Made by a program: the position numbers and the translations under genes. A model generated the notes under the pieces. That model did no database searches. It saw only the letters and a program-made list of their open reading frames with translations, and was not told the DNA's origin. Shown here in pieces: positions 42,956-50,770 of a stretch of DNA of 64,000 bases. The first letter of the stretch is position 1; the number at the start of each line of letters is the position of its first letter. The DNA is from Flavobacteriales bacterium UBA4110 (GTDB lineage: Bacteria > Bacteroidota > Bacteroidia > Flavobacteriales > Weeksellaceae), in NCBI GenBank assembly GCA_002383165.1, contig DFXK01000012.1, positions 467 through 64,466 on the forward strand. The letters run 5' to 3'.

Positions 42956-43681
42956 ATGCAATGGTTCGAAGAATGGTTTGATACACCATATTATCATATT
43001 CTTTACAAAAATCACGATTACAAAGAAGCAGAAGATTTTCTGAATCTTTTAACCGATTACGTGAATCTTGAGAAAAATTCAAAAATAATTGATTTAGCTT
43101 GCGGAAAAGGCAGACATTCAGTTTACCTCAACAAATTAGGCTATAATGTTTTAGGATTGGATTTATCTGAGCAAAGTATCCGTTTTGATAAACAATTTGA
43201 GACAGAAACTTTGAAGTTTCAAGTTCACGATATGCGAAATAGAATAGCAAGTGAGCCAGTAGATGCGGTTTTCAATCTGTTTACAAGTTTTGGATATTTT
43301 GAAACTGAGAAAGAGGATAGAAGTGTTTTCCAGTCTGTTTCCGATGTTTTGAAGGATGAAGGTTATTTCGTTTTAGATTTTCTGAATTCTGATTATGTGA
43401 AAAATAGCATAGTTCCAAAAACTTCCATCGAAAGAGAAAATATTACCTTTAATATTCAAAAACATATTGAGAATGATTTTATTATCAAAGAAATAGATTT
43501 TGAAGACCAAGGCAAAAAGTTTCATTTTTTCGAACGTGTAAAACTGACTTCTCCAGAGAAAATTCTGAAATTTGCAGAAGACTTTGGTTTTGAATTAATC
43601 CAGCGTTGGGGCGATTATCAACTGAACGACTTTGATGAAAAGACTTCTCAGAGATGTATTAATCTGTTTAGAAAGAAATAA
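42956..43681 (+). CDS. Class I SAM-dependent methyltransferase
   Basis: This 241-residue methyltransferase has the SAM motif IIDLACGKGRHSVYLNKLGY (about 43-62), the acidic ribose ligand in LGLDLSEQSI and a motif IV region VDAVFNLFTSFGYFE. The N-terminal WFEEWFDTPYYHILYKNHD is characteristic of a small-molecule methyltransferase family common in Bacteroidota. The substrate is unknown. A ZIP transporter gene starts 25 nt downstream, so they may share a transcript. Confidence 0.85.
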   Translation: MQWFEEWFDTPYYHILYKNHDYKEAEDFLNLLTDYVNLEKNSKIIDLACGKGRHSVYLNKLGYNVLGLDLSEQSIRFDKQFETETLKFQVHDMRNRIASEPVDAVFNLFTSFGYFETEKEDRSVFQSVSDVLKDEGYFVLDFLNSDYVKNSIVPKTSIERENITFNIQKHIENDFIIKEIDFEDQGKKFHFFERVKLTSPEKILKFAEDFGFELIQRWGDYQLNDFDEKTSQRCINLFRKK

Positions 43682-43706
43682 TTAAAACAAAAGAACTAGG
43701 TTTTAA

Positions 43707-44399
43707 ATGATAATTATTCTATTAATTTTTAGTGTTCTGATTGGCGTTTTTCTCGGAAAATATTTCGGGAGCAAACAACAATTCGCCAAAAATCTTCTCA
43801 TTCTAAGCGCCGGTTTCCTGATAACGATTTGCTTGAATGAAGTTTTTCCAGAAGTTTATCATTCCGAAGACCATAATATTGGGATTTTCGTGATTCTTGG
43901 AGTTTTGATTCAGATGTTATTGGAAAGTTTGACCAAAGGTTTTGAACACGGACATCTTCATCATCATTCGGATGAGCATTCTATCATTCCGGTTGCGTTG
44001 ATTATTGGACTTTTTGTTCACGCTTTTATAGAGGGAATTCCTTTGTCCCACGAGAAAGAGACTTTGTCGCCGTATCTTCTGGGTATTTTGTTTCATAACA
44101 TTCCGATTTCATTTGTTTTGGGAAGTTTCTTGGCACACAGCAAAAATTTTACGACCAAATTCTGGTTCATTGTTTTGGTATTTTCATTAGCTTCACCTTT
44201 AGGAATGCTTCTCGGTAAATACTTTGACGAAAATCTTAAAGTTTATTTTCTTGCAATTGTCGGTGGCATTTTCCTTCATATTTCGTCCGTCATTATTTTT
44301 GAAAGCAATAAGAATCACAAGATGGACTGGCAAAAAATTATTCTAGTCATTTGCGGAGTTGTCTTGGCTTTAGGCGGACATTTGTTTCATCATCATTAA
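43707..44399 (+). CDS. ZIP family divalent metal transporter
   Basis: This 230-residue membrane protein has about eight hydrophobic segments. A histidine-rich loop (HGHLHHHSDEHS, about 91-102) lies between helices 3 and 4. Helix 4 has HAFIEGIPL and helix 5 has HNIPISF, the ZIP metal-transport signature. It ends GHLFHHH. It probably imports zinc, but iron or manganese cannot be excluded. No Zur-type palindrome is visible in the short upstream gap. Confidence 0.9.
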   Translation: MIIILLIFSVLIGVFLGKYFGSKQQFAKNLLILSAGFLITICLNEVFPEVYHSEDHNIGIFVILGVLIQMLLESLTKGFEHGHLHHHSDEHSIIPVALIIGLFVHAFIEGIPLSHEKETLSPYLLGILFHNIPISFVLGSFLAHSKNFTTKFWFIVLVFSLASPLGMLLGKYFDENLKVYFLAIVGGIFLHISSVIIFESNKNHKMDWQKIILVICGVVLALGGHLFHHH

Positions 44400-44455
44400 T
44401 TAAAAAATATTTTCTATTTCGATAGGAAAATCATAATTTTACTCAAATCAATTTT

Positions 44456-44830
44456 ATGGGATTTTTAAATCAATTATTTGGTAAAAAAGACGAGCAAGAC
44501 CAGACAAAAAGTCTTTGGAAGAAAATTGAATCTGAAAAAGATTTGGACTCGGCTGTTGAGAAATCTTCTCAGCAAAAAGTCTTGATTTTCAAACATTCTA
44601 CGCGTTGTTTCATCAGCAAAACGGTTTTGAAAAACTTTGAAAAGCAAATGCAAAATTCTGATAAAGATTATGCGTATTATTTTTTGGATTTGTTAGCCCA
44701 CAGAAACTTATCAAATGAAATAGAATCCCGTTTTGACGTTGTTCATCAAAGTCCACAGCTTATTGTTCTGGAAAATGGAAAAGCTACACGCAACGCATCT
44801 CATCAAAGTATCGATTTGGATACAGTTTAA
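44456..44830 (+). CDS. ytxJ: Bacillithiol-system redox protein YtxJ
   Basis: This 124-residue thioredoxin-fold protein is a monothiol bacilliredoxin-like protein. The active-site segment is KHSTRCFISK, with Cys51; the usual family motif is KHSTRCPIS/SIS. It has no membrane segments. It is believed to remove bacillithiol from protein cysteines. Its presence implies that the organism makes bacillithiol, as many flavobacteria do. A Crp/Fnr regulator gene starts 42 nt downstream. Confidence 0.87.
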   Translation: MGFLNQLFGKKDEQDQTKSLWKKIESEKDLDSAVEKSSQQKVLIFKHSTRCFISKTVLKNFEKQMQNSDKDYAYYFLDLLAHRNLSNEIESRFDVVHQSPQLIVLENGKATRNASHQSIDLDTV

Positions 44831-44872
44831 TTATGGGAGTTAGAATTTAACTTCAAAAAGTGAAAAACAAAT

Positions 44873-45466
44873 ATGATTCATCAAAACTTTAGCAATCATC
44901 TTTCTCAGATTTTAGGCGTCCCGATTAGCAGTATAGAATTTTGTTCTTCTTTTTATGAAGTGAAAGAAGTTAAAAAAAATGAAATTATCCTAAGAGAAGG
45001 CGAGATTTCAGATTCTACATTCTTTGTTGAAAAAGGTTTGCTGAGAATGTATTCTATCGATAAAGCGGGTAAAGAGCACGTGATACAGTTTGCCCCAGAA
45101 GGTTGGATTATTTCCGATACAACCAGTCAATTGCTGAATGAAAAATCGAGATTTTATATAGAAGCTATCGAAGAAAGTACAATTATAATTGTAAGAGAGG
45201 GTTTTTTTGAACATCTTACCAAAGAATATCCTGAAGTTGCTGAGAAAAATCAAAGATTGATGTTCAATCACATCAAAAATCTTCAAAACAGAGTGAATTC
45301 ATTGATTAGCACAACTGCGGAAGAACGTTATCTTGATTTCCTGAATAAGTACCCAAATCTAATGCTTCGTGCACCACAATGGATGGTAGCTTCTTACCTT
45401 GGAATCACGCCCGAAAGCTTGAGCAGAGTTAGAAAAGAGTTGGCTAAAAAGAAATTTGAGATTTAA
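44873..45466 (+). CDS. Crp/Fnr family transcriptional regulator
   Basis: This 197-residue paralogue of the regulator at 14409 has a beta barrel (STFFVEKGLLRMYSIDKAGKE, VIQFAPEGWIISD) and a winged helix at the C-terminus (APQWMVASYLGITPESLSRVRKEL). It lacks the Fnr N-terminal cysteine cluster, and the barrel has no recognisable cAMP-binding Arg-Ser/Thr pair. It sits between ytxJ and a secreted nuclease, so a redox or stress signal is possible, but this is context only. The next gene starts 4 nt after its stop. Confidence 0.9.
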   Translation: MIHQNFSNHLSQILGVPISSIEFCSSFYEVKEVKKNEIILREGEISDSTFFVEKGLLRMYSIDKAGKEHVIQFAPEGWIISDTTSQLLNEKSRFYIEAIEESTIIIVREGFFEHLTKEYPEVAEKNQRLMFNHIKNLQNRVNSLISTTAEERYLDFLNKYPNLMLRAPQWMVASYLGITPESLSRVRKELAKKKFEI

Positions 45467-45470
45467 TATT

Positions 45471-45971
45471 TTGAATAAATTCTTAGTCTTAATTTTATTT
45501 TCGATTTTCAGTTTTGGGCAAAGTCAATTAAAGGAAAACCTTAGTCATAAAACATTTTCAGCAAAAGTCATTGGTATTTCTGATGGCGATACGATGGAAA
45601 TTCTTTATAAGGAAAATCCAATTAAAATTCGTCTTGCTCACATAGATTCGCCGGAGAAAAGACGAACTCAGCCTTTTGGTAATAACGCCAAACAAGCTCT
45701 ATCCAATCTTTGCTTTGGAAGAATTGTCACCGTTCAAGCAGAGAAATATGACCGATATAAACGGTTGATTGCGGTTGTCATCAATGATAAAAATCAAAAT
45801 ATCAATAAACAAATGCTAAAGCAAGGAATGGCTTGGCATTATAAAAAATACTCTACCGATTCCGACTACGCCAAACTGGAAACCGAAGCTCGAAAAAATA
45901 GAGTAGGACTTTGGCAGGATAACACTCCGATTGCGCCTTGGCTTTGGAGAGAAAATAAAAAGAAAAAATGA
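45471..45971 (+). CDS. Secreted thermonuclease-like (SNase) endonuclease
   Basis: This protein of about 166 residues has no ATG start. The TTG at 45471 gives a good signal peptide (MNKFLVLILFSIFSFGQ) 4 nt after the regulator stop; a TTG at 45456 is the alternative. The staphylococcal-nuclease fold is clear: ISDGDTMEI with the Ca2+-binding Asp, IRLAHIDSPEKRR with catalytic Arg and Asp-Glu region, DRYKRLIAVV with a second catalytic Arg, and the ending ARKNRVGLWQ. It would degrade DNA and RNA in the periplasm or outside. It overlaps the GNAT gene by 4 nt (ATGA). Confidence 0.87.
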   Translation: MNKFLVLILFSIFSFGQSQLKENLSHKTFSAKVIGISDGDTMEILYKENPIKIRLAHIDSPEKRRTQPFGNNAKQALSNLCFGRIVTVQAEKYDRYKRLIAVVINDKNQNINKQMLKQGMAWHYKKYSTDSDYAKLETEARKNRVGLWQDNTPIAPWLWRENKKKK

Positions 45972-46414
45972 ATCACGAAATTTTAAAAGCAAACCTCTCC
46001 GATATCCCTGAATTATGCGAAATGATGAAGGATTTTTATGCGATTGATTTATATCCTTTTGATGAAAAAGAGGCTGCTACTAATTTTGTAAAATTCCTTG
46101 ATAATGATAGTTATGGTAATTGTTTTAAAGTAGTATTTGAAGGCAGAATTGCAGGTTACATTATTTTGGTTAAATATTTCAGTTTTGAATTTGGTGGTGA
46201 GATTTTGTTCTTGGATGAATTATTTATAAAACCAGAATTTCAAGGTAAATCTCTTGGTAAAAAAGCATTGGAATTTGTGAAAGATTATTCTGTTGAAAAT
46301 AATTTCAAAATTGTCTTATTGGAAATAGAAAATCATAATGAAAAAGCTAAAAAACTTTACGAAAATTATGGTTTCCAAAATCATAAAAGGAGTTTGATGA
46401 TTCTTAAAAATTAA
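45968..46414 (+). CDS. GNAT family N-acetyltransferase
   Basis: This 148-residue single-domain acetyltransferase has a motif A of LFIKPEFQGKSLGKKALEF, where the QGKSLG loop binds the CoA pyrophosphate, and ends with motif B (LLEIENHNEKAKKLYENYGF). The substrate is unknown; such enzymes acetylate amines of amino acids, peptides or antibiotics. Its ATG overlaps the nuclease stop codon, so translation is coupled. No signal peptide is present, so it works in the cytoplasm although its partner is secreted. Confidence 0.88.
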   Translation: MNHEILKANLSDIPELCEMMKDFYAIDLYPFDEKEAATNFVKFLDNDSYGNCFKVVFEGRIAGYIILVKYFSFEFGGEILFLDELFIKPEFQGKSLGKKALEFVKDYSVENNFKIVLLEIENHNEKAKKLYENYGFQNHKRSLMILKN

Positions 46415-46422
46415 TAACAAAT

Positions 46423-46698
46423 CTAAAATTTTAATTGATCTGTTTTACAGTACCATTTTGGATCACAGCACGTAAGTTCACAACCTCCAAAATAAAATTT
46501 ATTTTTGTTTTTTTTCATAAATTTTCCAGTCGTTAAACCATAAAAAATAGGTAACACCTTTTTGTCACTTTTACATTTAGGACATACTGAACTTTTGTTT
46601 TCTCGATAACTACAGTTGATGGTATCATTAATTTTATTCTGTGAGAAATAATTTAATGATGCTAATAAAAACGATAAAAACACAAATTTGCTCATCAA
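46423..46698 (-). CDS. Small exported cysteine-rich protein of unknown function
   Basis: This is a 91-residue protein (or one less if the second ATG is used) with a signal peptide (KFVFLSFLLASLNYFSQ). The mature part of about 70 residues has seven cysteines: NCSY, a CPKC pair, then CELTCCDPKWYC. The pattern resembles metal-binding or disulfide-rich proteins, not a known redox family. It starts one base after the stop of the HAD gene on the same strand, so it is the second gene of that operon. I do not recognise the family. Confidence 0.7.
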   Translation of the reverse strand: MMSKFVFLSFLLASLNYFSQNKINDTINCSYRENKSSVCPKCKSDKKVLPIFYGLTTGKFMKKNKNKFYFGGCELTCCDPKWYCKTDQLKF

Positions 46699-47310
46699 TT
46701 AAAAAATAAGATTAAAATTTCTTAATTCTGCTCCAAGATCCGTTTCTGGCTGTATGTGTACGGTTTTAAAACCCAGGTTCTTTGCAGTAGCAATATTCTT
46801 CGCATTATCATCTATAAATACAGACTCTTCAGATTTTAAATTATAACGATTGAGCAACACTTCGAAAATCTCCTTGTCCGGTTTGATTAATTTTTCGGTT
46901 CCAGAAACAACTATTTTACCTTCAAATAATCTAAAAAAATCATAATTTTCCAATGCGTAAGGGAAAGTTTCAGCAGACCAGTTAGTGAGTCCATAAAGGT
47001 CATATTTGCCTTCCAACTTTCTAAGAATTGCAACATTTTTAGGAATATCACTTTTCAGCATCACTGTCCAGTTGTCATAGTAAGCACGGATTTCTTTTTC
47101 CCACTCCGGGTGTTGCATAACTAATAATTCCGTACCTTCTTTCAGCGTTCGCCCACGGTCTTGTTCTATATTCCATTCATCTTTGGCTATGTTTTTTAAG
47201 AACCATTCCATCTTTTCATCATCATTGAAATAGGTTCTGAAAAAATATCTGGGATCCCAATCCATCAATACGCCGCCAAAATCGAAAACTATATTTTTTA
47301 TCATTATCAT
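46699..47310 (-). CDS. HAD superfamily hydrolase, subfamily IA
   Basis: This protein of about 203 residues (from ATG 47310) is probably a phosphatase for a small sugar phosphate or nucleotide. Motif I is VFDFGGVLMDWD, motif II YGLTNWS, motif III the Lys in KPDKEIFEVL and motif IV FIDDNAKNIATA. The residue two after the nucleophile is Gly rather than Asp, as in several YihX/haloacid dehalogenase-like members. An all-helical cap lies between about 20 and 90. The ATG at 47304 is another possible start, while TTG 47319 is unlikely since it overlaps the -7 box. Confidence 0.88.
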   Translation of the reverse strand: MIMIKNIVFDFGGVLMDWDPRYFFRTYFNDDEKMEWFLKNIAKDEWNIEQDRGRTLKEGTELLVMQHPEWEKEIRAYYDNWTVMLKSDIPKNVAILRKLEGKYDLYGLTNWSAETFPYALENYDFFRLFEGKIVVSGTEKLIKPDKEIFEVLLNRYNLKSEESVFIDDNAKNIATAKNLGFKTVHIQPETDLGAELRNFNLIF

Positions 47311-47316
47311 TTTTTT

Positions 47317-47324
47317 CAAAAATA
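47317..47324 (-). promoter_or_regulatory. -7 box TATTTTTG, near-leaderless start of the HAD gene
   Basis: On the minus strand TATTTTTG is followed by 6 nt and ATG 47310, the same spacing as at the GHL10 gene. Confidence 0.5.
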
Positions 47325-47329
47325 AAAAA

Positions 47330-47355
47330 AAGACTTCAGATTTCTCTCAAGTCTT
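47330..47355 (-). terminator. Terminator after the peroxiredoxin operon
   Basis: A 7-bp stem (AAGACTT / AAGTCTT) with a 12-nt loop is followed on the minus strand by a long T-run. Confidence 0.6.
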
Positions 47356-47381
47356 AGTTTTATGAAGATTTTTGTGTTTGA

Positions 47382-47630
47382 TTACTTATCAATTGATCCC
47401 ATTACTTTCTGGGCAAAAGAATTAAGTGCGTCTTTTTCGCTCATTCCGTTCTTTACATTGGCGTGTACTTCTAAAGCGCCACAAATGTTTGTGATGAGTT
47501 CGCCAGCAACATTCATATCTTCCTCAGAAACATTACGGAACTCACAGAAGCTTTCTAAAACTTCCAAAGTCGCTTCTAGATTTTCCGGCGTTTGATTCTG
47601 GTAAAATTGTCTTATGATTGGTAATTTCAT
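47382..47630 (-). CDS. Small conserved protein of the peroxiredoxin-thioredoxin operon (DUF6952-like)
   Basis: This is an 82-residue, mostly helical, acidic cytoplasmic protein with two cysteines (SFCEFR at about 28 and NICGALEV at about 50). I believe it belongs to the flavobacterial DUF6952 family, recalled from memory, with no known function. It is the last gene after peroxiredoxin and thioredoxin on the minus strand, with a 52-nt gap, and a terminator follows. The operon context suggests a role in peroxide or thiol stress; there is no enzyme motif. Confidence 0.7.
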   Translation of the reverse strand: MKLPIIRQFYQNQTPENLEATLEVLESFCEFRNVSEEDMNVAGELITNICGALEVHANVKNGMSEKDALNSFAQKVMGSIDK

Positions 47631-47682
47631 TTTAATAAATTTAGAAATTATAAGATTTAGAGATTAAGAAATTTCTTAATTT

Positions 47683-47994
47683 TTAACCTTTTAATTCGCT
47701 GAAAAGATTGTTAAGACTTTCAGCCTGATTGGTTTGAACCTGATTTTTCAAAGCACCACCTTCAAACGCTGCAAAAGTTGGTAGATTATCAACTGTTGCT
47801 AATTTTCTGCTTTCCGGCAATTTTTCTGCATCCACATAATAAAAAGGGATATCTTCATTTTCTGCAGCTAATTTTTTGAACTTTGGCTTCATAATTCTGC
47901 AGTTTCCACACCAAGTTGCTCCATATTGAACCATTACTTTGTCATTCTCCTGAATGATTTGCTGTAATGTGTCTCCTGTAAGTTCTATATACAT
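47683..47994 (-). CDS. Thioredoxin family protein (CGNC active site)
   Basis: This 103-residue cytoplasmic thioredoxin fold has active site TWCGNCRIM (Cys29, Cys32); the classical motif is CGPC. The cis-proline region is VDNLPTFAAFEGG. The CGNC motif is less common and may alter redox potential. It lies between a 2-Cys peroxiredoxin and a small unknown protein, so it may reduce the peroxiredoxin, though this is inferred from position. Confidence 0.9.
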   Translation of the reverse strand: MYIELTGDTLQQIIQENDKVMVQYGATWCGNCRIMKPKFKKLAAENEDIPFYYVDAEKLPESRKLATVDNLPTFAAFEGGALKNQVQTNQAESLNNLFSELKG

Positions 47995-48097
47995 TTTTGT
48001 GATTTTTTAAATGTGATAATTATTAATTTGAAAATATGATGATCTGTTAATGAGTTGATAAAAACAAATCATCATATTATCTCATTATCAAATCGAT

Positions 48098-48730
48098 TTA
48101 GTTTTTGCTTAGGTACTCAGCAACACCTTTTCTGTCGGCGTTCATTGCGTCTTTACCTTCTTCCCAGTTAGCAGGACAAACTTCACCATGCTTCTGAACG
48201 TGTGCATATGCGTCAACAAGTCTCAGATATTCTTTCACATTTCTTCCCAGCGGCATATCATTCACAGACTCGTGGAAAATTTTTCCCGTTTCATCGATAA
48301 GGTAAGTCGCTCTGTAAGTTACGTTAGATCCTGTAAATACCTCGTTTCCTTCTTCATCATATTCCAAATCCTGATCTACAATTCCAAGAATATTTGCTAA
48401 TTGTCTGTGTGTATCTGCTAGGATTGTATATGTTACACCTTCTATTCCTCCATTATCTTTTGGTGTGTTTAGCCAAGCGAAATGAACTTCGTTTGTATCG
48501 CAAGAAGCTCCGATTACTATTGTATTTCTTTTTTGAAACTCTGGCAAAGCCTCTTGAAATGCGTGTAATTCCGTTGGACAAACGAAAGTGAAATCTTTCG
48601 GATACCAGAATAAAAGCACTTTTTGCTGATTATTAACCGCTTGTTCGAAGATGTTGATTTTAAGATCATCACCCATTTCACTCATTGCATCAATTGCTAC
48701 ATTTGGAAATAATTTACCTACTAATGACAT
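48098..48730 (-). CDS. 2-Cys peroxiredoxin (AhpC/Prx1 type)
   Basis: This 210-residue enzyme reduces hydrogen peroxide and organic peroxides. The peroxidatic Cys51 is in KDFTFVCPTELHAF, preceded by the conserved Trp-Tyr-Pro. The resolving Cys is in HGEVCPANWEEG (about 185), the C-terminal position of typical 2-Cys enzymes. The activating Arg lies in TYRATYLID. It is the first gene of a peroxiredoxin-thioredoxin-unknown transcript. An ahpF reductase is not present nearby, so electrons likely come from thioredoxin. Confidence 0.95.
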   Translation of the reverse strand: MSLVGKLFPNVAIDAMSEMGDDLKINIFEQAVNNQQKVLLFWYPKDFTFVCPTELHAFQEALPEFQKRNTIVIGASCDTNEVHFAWLNTPKDNGGIEGVTYTILADTHRQLANILGIVDQDLEYDEEGNEVFTGSNVTYRATYLIDETGKIFHESVNDMPLGRNVKEYLRLVDAYAHVQKHGEVCPANWEEGKDAMNADRKGVAEYLSKN

Positions 48731-48907
48731 AATATTTAAGTTTAAATTGTTTATTTAAATTTTCTGTGACAAAATTAAACAGATTTTATGAATTGGAAAA
48801 CAAAATGTAATTTATAAAATCTATCGAAGTGAAAGATATGTCACGACTTGAATTTATACCAAATTTCGGCAAAAAACATTAGAATAAAAATGATGAAACT
48901 CATAAAA

Positions 48908-48932
48908 AAATCCGCTTCAGTAAAGCGGATTT
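48908..48932 (-). terminator. Terminator after the aspartate aminotransferase gene
   Basis: A 10-bp stem (AAATCCGCTT / AAGCGGATTT) with a 5-nt loop has a T-run on the minus strand. Confidence 0.85.
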
Positions 48933-48937
48933 AAATA

Positions 48938-50128
48938 TTAAAACTGATCGAGGCAATCTTTAATTCTTCTCATTGCTTCTCTTAGTTCTGCTTCAGAAGC
49001 TGCATAAGAGAAACGGATACATTCTGGACTTCCAAAACTTACACCGCCTACACAACCAACGTGTGCATTTTCTAATAAGAACATCGCGAAATCATCTGCA
49101 TCTTTAATTTCTTTTCCATTAAGGTTCTTTCCGATGAAATAAGAAATGTCTGGGAAGAAGTAGAACGCACTTTTTGGAAGATTGCATTTGAAACCTTTGA
49201 TGTCTTTCATCAAATCAAAAACCAAATCACGCCTTTTATGGAATTCCGAAATCATATATTGCAACTCAGACGGATCCATTTGCAAAGCAGTGATAGAAGC
49301 CCTTTGAGCAACTGTATTTGCGCCACTTGTCATTTGTCCCTGAACTTTGTCACAAGCATTTGCAAGCCATTCTGGACAAGCAGAATATCCAATTCTCCAA
49401 CCCGTCATTGCAAACGCTTTACTCATTCCGTTAATCACTGCTGTTTGCTCATAAACTTGAGGAAAACTTGCTATAGAAACGTGCTCTCCTTCATAATTGA
49501 TGAACTCATAGATTTCATCGGAAATGATTGTGACGTGCGGATATTTGGCCACAACATTCGCTATAGCTTCCAATTCTTCTCTTGTATAAAAACTTCCAGA
49601 AGGATTACAAGGCGAACTATAGAGTAAGGCTTTGGTTTTTGGCGTAATCGCTTTTTCTAATTGCTCAGCTGTGAATTTGAACTCTGTATCAATAGAAGTT
49701 TCAATGAAAACCGATGTTCCACCAACCAATTTTACCATTTCGTCATAACTCACCCAATATGGAGCAGGAAGAATCACTTCATCTCCGTCATTCACAATGG
49801 CCGATAGAACATTGATGATGGATTGTTTTGCGCCATTTGAAACACAAATTTGAGTGGGTTTATAATCTAGATTATTATCTCTTTTCAGTTTTGCAGAAAT
49901 AGCTTGTCTGAGTTCTAAAAATCCTGGTACAGGCGAGTAGTGGCTGTAGTTTTCATTAATAGCATCAAAGGCTGCTTGTTTAATTTTTTGCGGAACATCG
50001 AAGTCTGGTTCTCCCAAAGTTAAACTAATAACATCTATTCCTGCGGCTTTCATCTCGCGCGCCTTATTACTCATTACAAAAGTCTGAGAATAGCTCAGCC
50101 TGTTTAATCTGTCAGAAATCTTACTCAT
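48938..50128 (-). CDS. Aspartate aminotransferase, class Ib-type
   Basis: This 396-residue PLP fold-type I enzyme transfers the amino group of aspartate to 2-oxoglutarate. The Schiff-base lysine is in NGMSKAFAMTGWRIGY (about 236). Other marks are LGEPDFDVPQKIK, SNGAKQSIIN, YSSPCNPSGSFY, IISDEIYE and the C-terminal carboxylate-binding Arg in CIRFSYAAS. ATG 50128 is the likely start, giving MSKISDRLNRLSYSQT; a TTG at 50134 would add two residues. A -7 box lies 35 nt upstream. It could also use prephenate, as some class Ib enzymes do. Confidence 0.93.
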   Translation of the reverse strand: MSKISDRLNRLSYSQTFVMSNKAREMKAAGIDVISLTLGEPDFDVPQKIKQAAFDAINENYSHYSPVPGFLELRQAISAKLKRDNNLDYKPTQICVSNGAKQSIINVLSAIVNDGDEVILPAPYWVSYDEMVKLVGGTSVFIETSIDTEFKFTAEQLEKAITPKTKALLYSSPCNPSGSFYTREELEAIANVVAKYPHVTIISDEIYEFINYEGEHVSIASFPQVYEQTAVINGMSKAFAMTGWRIGYSACPEWLANACDKVQGQMTSGANTVAQRASITALQMDPSELQYMISEFHKRRDLVFDLMKDIKGFKCNLPKSAFYFFPDISYFIGKNLNGKEIKDADDFAMFLLENAHVGCVGGVSFGSPECIRFSYAASEAELREAMRRIKDCLDQF

Positions 50129-50163
50129 TATCAAAAGAATTATATTAATTACTTATTAATAGA

Positions 50164-50171
50164 CAAATATA
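50164..50171 (-). promoter_or_regulatory. -7 box TATATTTG for the aspartate aminotransferase gene
   Basis: It matches TAnnTTTG on the minus strand and lies 35 nt before ATG 50128. Confidence 0.5.
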
Positions 50172-50746
50172 ATTTTTTATCTTAGAAAATGAAGTTTGGA
50201 AAGTCTATAATTTTAGTAATTCAATTTTTTTATTCCTTTTAAATCAATACTTAAAAAAAGTATAGAATGTTCAATATTGAGAATAGCGATTTTACTTTTT
50301 GACTTTATTTTAATGAAGATTTAAAAGAATCAAAACCAACCAAAGGTATACAGAACGGGTAAATAATTTTGTTTTCTCATGCTTATTTGAAAAATAGCAT
50401 TAGCAAAAATCTTCTAAAAAATTTATGACACATTCAAAATAAAAAGTACGGAAGATTCTTTGCTTAAACTTTAACATTTATTCATAAATTTTGCAACTAC
50501 ATCGCTCATTCTAAAATAACTAAATGTTATTATGTAGTTTATAAAGAAGGACTTATATACTTCATCATCTCTTAAATTGCAATTTATCGACTGTATTGCA
50601 TTCTGATTTACATTGGTATTATCGTAACTGATTTCACAGTAAAAACGCATTTTATCACATTGCTAAGTTTTCATTTTAAACACCTAATATTTTCACATTT
50701 TATAAAATATTAACATATGATAATTAAAGTAACGAAATGATAATTT
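50172..50746. other. Long AT-rich intergenic region without recognised gene
   Basis: About 575 nt between a minus-strand aminotransferase and a plus-strand secreted-protein gene. I see no ORF of believable size, no tRNA and no strong hairpin. It is unusually long for this window and may hold regulation for the large T9SS protein or the remains of a lost gene. Confidence 0.5.
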
Positions 50747-50754
50747 TAATTTTG
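50747..50754 (+). promoter_or_regulatory. -7 box TAATTTTG for the T9SS cargo gene
   Basis: The box ends 16 nt before ATG 50771. No good -33 element is seen. Confidence 0.5.
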
Positions 50755-50770
50755 CAACCTCAAATTTTAA

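Noticed and set aside
44456..45466. ytxJ and Crp/Fnr as one bacillithiol stress regulon
   Set aside because: The genes are adjacent, but no operator or co-regulated site is visible; adjacency alone is not enough.
50172..50746. Search for tRNA, small RNA or riboswitch in the long intergenic gap
   Set aside because: No cloverleaf, no strong hairpins and no conserved aptamer pattern were seen. I report the gap as empty.
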